A stretch of DNA of 64,000 bases from Xiphydria camelus (Eukaryota; Arthropoda; Insecta; Hymenoptera; Xiphydriidae): positions 10,001-74,000 of the forward strand of contig OY783197.1 in the NCBI GenBank assembly GCA_963678675.1, written 5' to 3'. The notes under the pieces are model-generated. The model was given only the letters and a program-made list of their open reading frames with translations. It ran no database searches and was not told the origin of the DNA. The position numbers and the translations under genes are program-made. Position 1 is the first letter of the stretch, and each line of letters begins with the position of its first letter. Positions 33,630-45,200 of the stretch are shown piece after piece.

Positions 33630-36600
33630 ATGGAGCGAGACATTTCACCGGACTTTCAACGGTGGATGCAGAAACGTCTGCAACATCAGTTTGCGAGCGC
33701 AATCGAGAATGCTTTGGAGAAGAATTGCGACACTCCTGACATCGCTCGCCGAATTGTACGCTCGAAGGAGATGAGAGATTTGATGACCGCTGTGAAAGCG
33801 GCTCTTGCCGAAAGCAAAGCTGCGTCCGGCCCCGCCGTGCCGGATGAACCGCATCGACGTCCAACGTCAATGTCATTCGCAAGCGATCAATACGGCGATG
33901 ACGAGTGGAGCAGCCCGTTGAAATACACTCGATCGCACCTCGACTCGTACGATCGCATCGTCGAGAAAATCAATTACGGCAAGCCGGTTCACATTAGATT
34001 AGCGGGATACGAATTTCTTTCCAAGAACGAGTTAGCCAACGTTACCGGCGATCGATCGTGGGACGCGCTTCTGAAAGCCCTCAGAGATGGTATCGCCGAC
34101 GAGAGCAGGCCCATCTTCGAAGCAAGCTTGCAAGTGCACGCGCGGCTATTAGATTCACCTCGATCGCACGACGTACTGACGAATCTGTTGAGCGCTTTTA
34201 ACGCGCAATACCATTCGAGGAGGTCGCGTGATACGCTGCCCACGCTATCGTGCGGAGCCAACTTTAAGATATTTCTCCATGAAAAGCTATTTCGTCTCGT
34301 GCACTTGATCGTCCGCCATCAGGAGCATGTATTGAGAAACCTCAGGAACGTGGATAAAGCCGTGGAAGATACGATCGAGCAATTCGTCGAGTTCTTGAGC
34401 TCGGCGATCTACGATAATTCGGCGCAAAGCAAAACGCTGTCCACGTTGAATATCTTGTCGATCCTGGAGCCGCGAGCCAATTGGTGTAGAAAGTGGATTC
34501 ACAGTTTGGCCACCAGAAAGGCTCTGTTCGCCGCACTCGTGAAATCACCCGTGCTATTGCGACGCGTCGTGATGTCGGTCAACGAGGGCCTGGCAAAAAC
34601 GCCAATTTCAACGTCGATATCGATGAGCGACGAGCCGGCCGATGTGCACGTCCCCGGCGATACGATCGAGACGCTCAATTATCTACATTGTCTGCAATTT
34701 CTGACGCAACTATGCGGTAAGGCGTCGGGCAGAGCATTACTGATGGAGACTCGAGGGGAGGAGACGCCTTTCTCTGTTCCAGAATTTATGCTGAAACTAT
34801 TGAATTCTCTCAACATTTTGGCGTCCTCGAACGCATTGGGCGGAATGTACGAGGAGCTGCGGGGTGCCCTGCGACAATTATTGGAAGGACCCGTGACTCT
34901 GTACGACGCTAGATTTTACCACGTCGCGTTGAGTCCCTTATCGGGGCGCGTCAATTGCGATGACAAAATTTGGCCACACACGGTCGACGTGATGATGCAC
35001 ATGTTGGACACTACGGAAGGCTCGCGCTTTGTCATTCTCGAATACCGAACGGGTTCTGATGGTAACCCGGAGAAGGAATTGTCGACCTGCCCAGCCGCGG
35101 ATGTTTTGGCTTACGCGTCGAATCTCCTGAGGCAGCCCTTCTCCATGATGGACGTCGGTCACATCGTCGACCTGTTAAAATTATCGGAAAAATTGTTTGA
35201 CCTCTATGACATCTACGACGGCATCGTGCGGGACACGGTACAAAATAAATTGTATCCCGCGTTAACGTATTTGTACGGCAGGATGGACAAGTATTCAGTC
35301 GAGAATGAAAATAAGACGCAGCACCTCGACAGGTGAGCAGCCCAAGCTCGCGCTCAATCGTTTTGTCAATCGATATTGAATTTGCAGCGCCACGAGAAGT
35401 ATGCTGCTCAAAATAATCGTTGCACCGCTCGGTCTACAAATGCTGAACCGCGAAGAATTACTCTTCAAAGAGTTGATCCGCGGCTCCGTGGCACCTCTGA
35501 GAGCTTCGTGGAATTTTAGTGACATCGTCAGTTTCGTATCGTCCACATCCTCGATCGCGTTGGGAATTAAAGCTCTGTCGGATATAGCATTCCAGATTTT
35601 GTCGACGTTATTGACCAATCTGTACACAGTGCTAAACGATTCGCGATGCTTTCACAATCCTTGGGACGATAGCGGCGTGAAAGAATTTTTACGCCTACTC
35701 GGATTGCTGTCTTTGAACACGAAATGTAAGGCAACCCGTAACGCGCGACTCGTGACTAGAGCATCCCCCCCCCCCCCCCCCCGAAAGACAGGAAGGGCGC
35801 ATGCACCCCATCCATCTCGAACTGACACAACCATCATCCATTTTATTTTCTGCGTCAGGCTTTCTGGCGTTTATGACTGATTCGCTTGAAACGGTAGAGA
35901 GCGAAGACAGCGATTATCCGAGCAATTTGCATAAATTACTGCAGCATTCGGTAAATTTTGACTCGCCGTACCATCACCTGGGGCTCCTCGCTTTGAAATC
36001 TACGATTTGGAACATGGACGTATACGTTTACTTGGAAAGTTTGTTCAATTTTCAGGTAGAGTAGCTCTGTACCACTTGTCATTCTTATTCCACTATACGC
36101 AAGCTGATACGCTTTGTACCTATATTTGATAGGAGAAACTGCAGGCGAACGTTGGCGAAAGCGAAGAGGTTTCGTACGCGATTCGCGAATCCAGTTTGCT
36201 TCGTCGTCAAATTCTGTTCAATTGTCACCAATTGAGATGTAGACCCATCGAAAATGCGGTAAAACCCGAGGAATGCGTATCGTTGTCAAGTCTGCCGCCT
36301 TCGCGCGAACCCGATGAGATAACAAATTCTGCTTTCGAGTCTTCATCGCCTTCGGAACTGTGCACATTTCTGGAACTAGACAAAACTGAACTGAAAGACA
36401 GCAGCTGGGTGGCCCGAGTGAGAAAGGCGCACAAAGCCTCTACCAAGGGTTCAATCGAGGTAACAAACGCGATACGCCCGTTGTTGCTCTTTATCCAGTG
36501 TACGGTCCCGTCCAACGCAACTTTCCATACGCGAGTACAATTTTACGCGAGAAAATTAAAAAGAGTTATGCGTTCCGATTGTAGAATTCGATGATAATTG

Positions 36601-38033
36601 ACTTGTTAGATCGAATGGAAAAGGCCGTACCGACGTTAGAATTAACGAGCGACCACGAGTGGCCAGTTGTTCGCCTTGAGGAAGACGTTCCGTTTCCCGA
36701 GGATGCTCACGGCATCGAGTTGGTATTGCGCTATGCCGAACAAAATGGTATTTTGCAAAATGACGCACGCGCCGGGGAGAACTTGCGAGTCTTCATTCGG
36801 CAAGCGCACGAGTTTATAAGGCGAAGGAGGCCCAGTAAATATGAAGGATTCGATTGGTTTTTGGCAACAATCTTTCTAGTTTGTCGTGGAAATTTGGAAA
36901 GGCGAGTAATATTTCGTGTTTCTTCTTTATTTTCGTCGCGCGTATGTGTGTACAGTACAATCGAACAATTCCGCTACGCGATCGTTATAAAGTGTGAAAC
37001 GATCGACGAGAGATGCCTCAGTTGGTCGCGAATCGGCCCGGATCGTCAGCACTGCGCGGGTACTATAATAGGCGGGGGGAGAGTATTATACGGGCTATGT
37101 GGACTCGTAATTGCTAAAAAGAAAAACAAGAAACAATTACAAGAGTCTGCCATGTACATACGTCCCACCCGCGACCGCGCACTCCGGCGATCGCTGACGT
37201 ACTTCCGTGCGAGGTAGCACGTCGGGTTAACTCTAGCGAACCAGATATCATCACCGGCAATAATTGGTCTCAGTTTGAAAACTTGGTCGTCATGACGGAG
37301 TAACCGACAAGTTACATGATAAATTTCAGATTTATTTCGCACATCACGGACCATTAAAAAAAAACAAATTGGAAACACACTTCAATAAATTCGTAGACTC
37401 GGAATGACTAAACGAACGTATGCTACATTTGTGCAACGTTTCAGGTGCAAGACATTTGTTATTAAAATTACACGATTTCCATCAGCCATGTTTCTGTGGA
37501 TGACGTTGAACCGAACGACGGTAACGCGAGATGCCGATGGCGATTCTCAATTGAACGTGCAATTCTCGTTTGCTCAACTTTTAGACAATATCGTTACCAA
37601 GGAATTACGTCCCGTCAAGTACGCGTTGAAGGTCAGTGGGTGGGTGCGAACGAATACCTCAAACGCGCACCATTCTCTGACCGATTTTATACAGAGCCAA
37701 AGCGAAACGATCGGGGGAGTAACATTTCAGAGCAACTATGGAATAGATTGGTGGATGATGTGCGATAACTTGATTTCCCACGTCTTTTGGGGGTCGCTTC
37801 CTTGGAATGAGATTGTGCATTTGCTGGCTATTTGCATTTTGCATCCACCCGACTATTTGCTGTATTACTGCGTTTCTCTCTTGCGCCACTGTCAACCCAG
37901 ACTCTTGGAGGACATTGCCTTTGGTCGAACGTGGCCGGAACACATGGCAAGCTCTACTAGTATAGGATTGCATGATAAAATTCGTATCGACGCGAGCCGA
38001 GTATCCTCTATTCAAATAACGCGACGCCACTAG
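33630..38033 (+). CDS. TBC1D32: TBC1D32 / protein broad-minded (BROMI)
   Basis: Seven exons (33630-35332, 35388-35725, 35859-36055, 36133-36459, 36585-36901, 37445-37631, 37731-38033) give 1,123 residues, close to the human protein (about 1,257). Exon 1 encodes a long alpha-helical region with FQRWMQKRLQHQF and VDLLKLSEKLFDLYDIYDG. The C-terminal degenerate TBC fold is recognisable by GFDWFLATIFLV, SAMFLWMTLN and, after the last intron, DNLISHVFWGSLPWNEIVHL and PPDYLLYYCVSLLRHCQ, matching vertebrate BROMI in spacing. BROMI acts with CDK20/CCRK and FAM149B1 in ciliary assembly and Hedgehog signalling. The catalytic arginine and glutamine fingers are not seen, as in BROMI. Intron 5 appears to use a GC donor (AAAG|GCGAGT), the only choice that keeps the frame. 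Intron 6 (99 bp) has no stop and could be retained. Confidence 0.9.
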
Positions 38034-38098
38034 GTTCTCGACGATTACCGCTGTCACGACAATTTTTCGTTCATGGAGCGATTGGCAAAGAGGTACAG

Positions 38099-38157
38099 GA
38101 ATAAAGTTCTACCGGAGCTCGCTGCAAGAGGTCGGATCTCATCGGCTGTGAAATAAA
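38099..38157 (+). other. candidate poly(A) signals of TBC1D32
   Basis: AATAAA occurs at 38099-38104 and 38152-38157, 66 and 119 bp after the stop codon. Either could direct 3' end formation. Confidence 0.5.
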
Positions 38158-38715
38158 GTAAAAAATGCCTCGTTGGAGGCGGCATAGCTGGAAGCTACTG
38201 TTATCGCGTACACAATACCTACAGCCAATACTGTGGTGAGAAAATGTCGATATCTGAAATATACATACACAGCCATGTGTCAGGGTGCGAGTGAAAAGCA
38301 ATTCTCTCTCTCTCTCAATGGGGGGCCGTTGGTCTTTTGCAAGTTTCGAGATTATTCTGCATTTTTTATTTCCTAACAATGCGCACGTGTACGGGTGAAG
38401 TATTTCGATATCTGTAGTAAACGCGCGGATACTTGGCACGTGCCGTGTACTTGGTGCAGGTTTATCGGTTGGAGATAGCGCTCGTCCGAATGCAAACCCC
38501 GTGTCTTTTTCCGAAATCGTGATCGTTAATTTACATTGTGCCATGTGATTCGTAAAATTCACAAATGCGACGTCACTAAAATTGCTGTCCGGGCTTTGTA
38601 TTCGTCTGAGGCGTACCGGTACGAACCGATCGACGACTCGAGTATATACAAGACAGTGACCGAATGAGTAATAGTATTGTCATAAATAGGTATATCACAC
38701 TCGACAGCGGTGCTA
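38158..38715. other. noncoding between convergent TBC1D32 and AIFM1
   Basis: Contains the 3' UTR region of AIFM1 (minus strand). No coding exon or repeat family member was recognised. Confidence 0.5.
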
Positions 38716-41700
38716 TCAGTCTTCGTGAATGGTGAATAGCTTCGCTACTTCGTTGAGTTCATCGTACCGCGTTCCTCTGGCAAGGACCTGGATCGTGATT
38801 TAACACAACGTATCATAAAATATACCCGGGACGGTAAAATTCCGCAACACGCGCATACGCGCGTCCAAGGTACGTATGACAACGATTAGAGACAAGAAAC
38901 TCTTACCTGTCGGGCGATGGACATGCGATTGAAAACATTCCAGAGAACTACACCAACGACAACGTCGTCCCGTAGGTAAAATACGATGCCTTTGCCAAAA
39001 TCGTCGCGTTTCGGTAGCTCGAGTTCTTCGCCGGAACAAGCCTCGTCCTTGGACGTTACTTCCGTGGCAGCGCCCCGTACATTTTGTGAGACCAGCCGTG
39101 CTTTTATCGCTGCCTGTACTTTCTCCAGCGATGCTCTCTATTTTGGGGCAAATAAGAAAAAGAGACCGTTCCATCCGTCGAGAGACCACCGATATCAGTC
39201 GCGAGTAAGCATAAGCTTAAGCGCGACGTGTTCTCAGTCAGAGGAGAGAATCGCGCATCTTGAAACACTCGTGATATCTTCTCACTAATGTGCCAATTGA
39301 CAAACCTCTTCGCTAGTCGATCTGACAGCTTCGTCGGAAGCGCTAACCGTGGCGAACGGTGTATCGGCTTCCGTTGCTTTAACGAATACTCCAACGGTTG
39401 GCAGCGACGAGTCTACTATTCCGATCGCTTCGTATCCGACTTCTGGCCCCAAGTCGGACCAAAACATCGATTGATGCAAATATGGTTTACCTGTTGATCA
39501 GGATCGATGAATGAATGACGAGCGAACACCCAATATCGCAGCGAATGGTACGAAACTATCCACCGACGAACCCCCCCCCCCGCGTACACAAGCGCGTAAA
39601 TACGTATGTGTATTGAAATATAATATCGTTCTTCGCGCGCAATCTTACCAGCACCAGTCATATTTTCCCCGGCTAATCTCCCCGAAATAACAGCGTGGTC
39701 GTGATGTTCCACTCTTCTTCTGCCCAGCCTGACGTCGAAAAAGCAAGCCGCGTCACCGGCAACCCAAAGATTACTCCTCGCTTCCAATTCGGCATTGACG
39801 AGGAAGCCTCCGATGTCGGGGTGAACTTCCAAATTGGACGTTTCCGCCAACGCTGTATTGGCACGAGCACCTATCGCCACTACTACTTGATCAGCTTCAA
39901 CCTTGTCGCGAGAACAAGAACGTTTGAAAGGATATCGCGTCAACCTCTCAGTTGTCGCGCAGCGATAACGCAAATATCTCGTACGCACTCTCCGTCCACC
40001 GGTGAGCAGGAGGGTGAGCCGTCCGTCTTTCATCTCCAAGTCGTCCACCTCCGCGCTAGCGATACAATTTACACCTTCCGCCGCAACTTTTCTCGTGGTC
40101 CATTCGCTGAGGTACTCTGGCAAGATTTGGGCCATTATAAATTTCTCCTTGTACACCTGATACACCTTCTTCCGTTCGTTGTTCACTGTTCCAGATGGAG
40201 GAGGGGGGCGAGCGCGAGAAGAGAGAGAAGGAAAAAAAAAAGAGGTACGAATAATCTCCGACTCGCAGCTACGACGTGCGGGCTAATCTGACGGGAGAAT
40301 ACTTGCAATTGCGAGCGAGCGAACAGGCAAGTTCGGAACCGAGAAATCCCCCACCAATTATAACGATATCCTTAACGCGAGGATCGTTAAGGCGTTCCTC
40401 CAACTCGAGAAAGTCCTCCTTCGTTCTAAACGGTGTGATCTTGCGTTTCACCGCTTCGTCGGCGGTCTCGAATACCGGAAGATTCTTCGGCGTTGCGCCT
40501 GCGTGGATTGTTCATTGAGCGCATCGCACGGCATACCGACGAGTTCGAGAAGACGGGAAGGACTTACCGGACGCAACGAGACACTTGTCGTACTTGATTT
40601 CATGGCCGTCCTCGAGAATTGCCTTCCTATCGAGAACATCAATTCTGTCTACCTTCCACCCTCTGGCCACAGCCACCCCTCCCTTTTCCGAGGCCGTCAA
40701 GTTTTTGATGTCCGCGTAGAACTCGGGTGGTTCGTAGAATAAACTGTAAACGCGAGGTGAATACGAGCGCAACCGCATGTTGTTAATTAAGATATATCGA
40801 TTCGATAAAAGCGCGATGAGAGTACCTTCTCTGCGTCCCATTCCACTGTTTAAAATTTAATTGCGCCGTTACTTCTCGGTCCGCGTTATACCACAGTTCT
40901 TTAGACAAGGGTGGTCTCATGTACGGAAGGTCTCCTTCTTCGGTCACCACCAAGACCTGTAACGCGCGCGCATCGAGTTAATTCGTCGACTGGTGACAAC
41001 CCGGAATTGAGGGATTACGAGAATAGAAATGTGGAAAACTAATTCGAACGCGCCTTAGCAGTGGGATCCCTCGACTTGATTGACCTGAATGCCGAAAACG
41101 CGGCAGTTCCACCGCCGACCAGTAGATAAGGTACATGGTTTGGAATAGACTCGGAGTTCGGCGGCACTTTGACGCTCTTTCTTTTATCCTTTTTTCCTGA
41201 AAGAAATACCAACCGAACGTAGCAGTCGTCGTTGAACGCGAGCCCGCTATCCATCTGCGAAACTTACTAGTTCTAGAAACTTTTTTAACCGTTTTTGTGG
41301 CTGTATCCGCGTCGGACCAATCAAAACGAGTGGCCTGCAAATTTAGAAACGTGAATATCTCAATTCGTCTTTTCCCGGTGTCGACCGATACACTGCTACT
41401 ACCGTATATATGGTAGCCCCTGCGACGATCAACGCCGTCAGTAGTTGCTTCCAATATCGCGAAGGTCTCCTTCCATTACCATCGGGTTCCTCATCTGGTT
41501 TTCCGCAGTCTTCATTGCAGGATGCAGGACAAGAACCGTCGGCTCTCATGTCGCAAGCCGGACCGACGGAAGGTTCCTTTGGACTTTGAAAACGAGATCC
41601 CGGCACACATTCCGCCGGTCTGATCGTCGTGCCTGTCGGCTTACGCGACTCGGACGACTCGTGATTTTTCGATTCGCTGCGATACCTCGAGCCGCCGATG

Positions 41701-41785
41701 CTTACGAAACCTTTAACATACGGTTGCGACGAATGAAAGAGTCACCGTTCAGTTTGTGTGAAAGATTTTCTAACGTATCGCCCAT
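38716..41785 (-). CDS. AIFM1: apoptosis-inducing factor 1, mitochondrial
   Basis: About twelve exons. Well-fixed ones are 41706-41785, 41619 to about 41400, 41268-41334, 41054-41196, 40826-40956, 40568-40743, 40498 to about 40300, about 40165 to 39989, 39649-39901, 39306-39490, 38907-39137 and 38716-38787. A single membrane segment ([19 protein letters not shown]) fits the inner-membrane anchor. The FAD site is [18 protein letters not shown], followed by [14 protein letters not shown]. The NAD site is [19 protein letters not shown], and the second FAD contact is [19 protein letters not shown]. The AIF C-terminal domain shows [19 protein letters not shown] and [17 protein letters not shown]1 is a flavoprotein of the intermembrane space needed for CHCHD4 import and respiratory-chain assembly, and it promotes DNA fragmentation when released. 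The N-terminal exon ([15 protein letters not shown]) is not a typical presequence, so the start is uncertain. The junction near 40170-40300 is unresolved. One donor appears to be GC (AAG|GCGCGT after exon 4). Confidence 0.93.
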
Positions 41786-42283
41786 TTTCAGGGAGAGCTG
41801 CGGGAGCAGCTGCTACGTGAGCACGATACGTAATTATCAACACGCATTAGCAGCAGGAAGGATCCGAATAGTGCGGGAAATCATTTAAAGGTTATGTCAC
41901 GCAATCGACAATGACAAACTTGACTGGTCGATACCGCGTAAACCAAATTTCGCAGAACTCTGCGAATTGACGCATTCAGAGGAAAAAAAAACGTACGGCA
42001 CTGGATAAGAGCTCCAATTATTTGTACAAGCGGTTGTACGAAATGCGTGTACTCGTCCGCGAGATGAGCTGCTTCAAAACTTTTGAGAGCGATCTTTTCC
42101 GGTCGAATTTCGTCACTAAAACCGCTCGTTTATCGAGGAATGGACGTTGAATTTCACTCACCGACGTGTTTTTCAGGTCGATAGAGATGATTTGAGTGAG
42201 CGTTCCGCGTAATTTTTGACAACTGCCCGATAACTTTGCCGTAACTTAACATTTTTGACGGGCCGATTTGGTCTTTAAGCAAT
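41786..42283. promoter_or_regulatory. candidate bidirectional promoter AIFM1 / ATRX
   Basis: The two start codons face away from each other across 498 bp, with no repeat element or other gene between them. The interval should carry both 5' UTRs and promoters. No TATA box or named site can be supported. Start codons of both genes rest on conserved downstream exons but are themselves inferred. Confidence 0.5.
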
Positions 42284-45200
42284 ATGGCAGGCGCGCGCGT
42301 GGCCGGTGCTCCTTGTGCGACGACGACGACGGCGGCGCCGGTCAACGACTACGACTCGTTGAATTTGGTCACCACATCGGTTCAATGATAAACTCCTCAT
42401 ATAAAACTCCATTCCCTGATTTCTCGCGCAACTACGTTACCATCGACTTGATTAGTTAATTTTTTTTTCGCGGTTTACTCGTATCTTTACCGCAGCTGTG
42501 GTATCTACAACGTGCAAATTCTTAAGGCACATAGGTAGTATGTATGTATGCATGTATGTAGTACATACATACACATACAAGGTAGAGCATCGCGTTATTA
42601 TTAGTACATAGGTATGGTATGTACCCAGGTATAATCGGATTTTTTGCCTGTACATACACCCGGGTTCACGGATTCTGAACATAGTGACTTTGCAAAATGT
42701 AATTTTTAAACGTAACAGCCAATTAGCAATTAAATCTCATACTTTCATTAGCTAATGCGGCCTTTGCCCTGGCTAATGAAAGCATGATAATGAATTATTC
42801 ATTGGTTAGTATATTGAAATATGACATTTTGAAAAGTCACTATGTTCAGAATCCGTGAACCCGGGGGTGTACCTACCATAATAATATGTGAATGACCCGA
42901 GCTTGAGCTCGCAGAGCTGCCACCAATTTGGTTCTGATGTTCTCCTAATACGTGTCTCGAGATTCGAGCATTTTTTGGAATTTGAGCAGTGCCGCCATCT
43001 AACGATAAGCTTTGGAACTAGTTTCGCAGCGTCCGCAGGGTCCGCAGTGTCCGATGGGTTCTCTCCTCCTCTCTACCCGAATCACGCAAACCCCGTGTAT
43101 TGTCATCTGTGTGAACGGGCCTTTCGAGAGAGGATTCGTATAACCCGTATAATCCATCAAGACTCTCGCGCGCGTCATTCTGACCGTGAGTGCCGAATGT
43201 AGGTTTTTTTTTTTTGAAAATGATTGGAAATCAGCAATCTACAATTGTTGTCTTTCGCAATCTAAAAGTATAGAAACTCTCCGTAGACGCTGTCGAAAAT
43301 TGGCAACGAGATATGTCCCGCACGGTATGTTTATGAGTCGAGTCTCAATTTTTTTCAACGCACGATACTATCGCGTGCGTTTGGAAACTGTAAACAATTA
43401 CGCGGTGGCGCAATTCGTACGTGTCGCGACAAAGTTCTTTCCTTTTCCAGCCAAGAATTGCTGCATCCGATCAGGAATTGGCGTATCGTGGCAAACACTT
43501 TCACGGTGAGTTCTAACCAGAGTTCTCCGAATCCTAACATTCTTAGCAGTACCATTGCGTATACCTATCGGTGTATACCATTTACATACGACGGATGCAC
43601 GTGCTTACGGGTGCGCGCAGATTAGGTGTTCTCTTTCTTTTCAGTTTTTTTCACGACTTTGAACTCACTTGCTCATTTGCATTTGCTTATTTCCCTTTCC
43701 AGACGTCAGGGTCGTCGAAAGAAACCAAATCGTTTGCTCGACTTGCGGCTCGGAGTTGAGCCTAAAAACGCCTGGGAAATTGTTTTCGCACCCCATTACG
43801 GATACGCTGCAGTGCGAAGTAAATATCACCACTCCCTCTCGACGGGATAAAGAAATATTTTTTGCCTTTCTCCGGTCGATCGAGTTAATCGGTGGAAAAC
43901 AATTGGCGGTTATCGGTTCGTCCTGATTTTTATTATAGAAATGCCATCGATCCTGTCAGGCTAAAGACATCACTGCCGAGGACGGGGAGGATGTGGATAC
44001 GTTTTGTCGGTTATGCGGACAAGAGCTCGTTAGGAGCTTGCGAGTCTGCGACAATTTGACGTGCCGTTTCGCATTTTGTAAGGTAAGAATTTTGAGCCAC
44101 AGGCGGACGCGTTATGGAAGCTATCGCTCCGATTAACCGAGACTGCCTGATAATCGTATCATCGTTTTCCCTTTCAGAAATGTATCGAAAGAAACACACG
44201 CCAGTCTTTGAAAAATGGTCCGAGCGAAAACTGGAAATGTTTCGTTTGCAACGTCAAGCCGTTATGGGAAGCAAGGGCCATTTGCGCGGCTGTAATCGCG
44301 ACGCGACCAAAGTAAGCTCTCAAGTGTTTACTCACGCGGAATGTACCCATGTAGAATTAATTGCACGCACGGCAGTACGGTAGTGTAATTACCATTGCCC
44401 TCGGCGGGTACGTACAATTGTCGCACGCTTCTAATCCGGACGATCGCTACTTTGACCAGAAACTTGAGCAAACCAATGATTCCTCCGCGTTGCTTCCACG
44501 TCCAGAGTGAGAGGGCAAAAGTCCTAAACGACACGTCGCGATAATTTGACGCGGAAAATCCCGATCGTATAAAATTGATCGAGTTCGGTTGTACGTATTT
44601 CGATCGAATGGTGCATTTGAAACTGCATGATACGCATAGTTCCGATTGTAGGAATAGCACACATGTGGCGTATCGTCGATATCCAACTCGTTTAAAACTT
44701 CCCATTTTGCTTCTCGCTTGTGTGCCTGGGTGTAAATTTCGTATGTAGTATGCATCGCTCTTACTCGCACGATCTCTTCTCTTGGTTTCTGTTACACTTT
44801 TGGCGTTCCTTTCGGTAACGAGAGGGCGAAACGATGTCGAGACCGTGCCGAATACAATCGATGGTATACTCGCACGCTGAATCTCGAGAACAGCGAAATA
44901 AACTCATTCTAAAGATCGGTCTACGAGCTTAGCTGGATAAATTGTACGATCGAAAGAACTTTCGCGCGGAAAGGTGGTAGCGAGAGAGAAAGAGAGAGGG
45001 GGAGAGAGAGAGAGAGAGAGGGCAGAGAGAGAGAGAGAGAGAGAGCATAGAGCAAAGACTCGAAACGAGCAAAGAGCGGAAGATGTGCAAATGAACGTGC
45101 AATTTTAAAAGCGGCGCAAGTTCGGACACTCTCGGTACATCACGGACGTGGGGCTTCTGTGTTTCAGAAAATCGAGGAGTCGGGATAGAAAGTTATCTCG

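Noticed and set aside
43819..43959. ATRX acceptor at 43959 (CTGTCAG)
   Set aside because: It also keeps frame but drops the second cysteine pair of the GATA-like finger; the acceptor at 43938 restores C-E-K-C as in other ADD domains.
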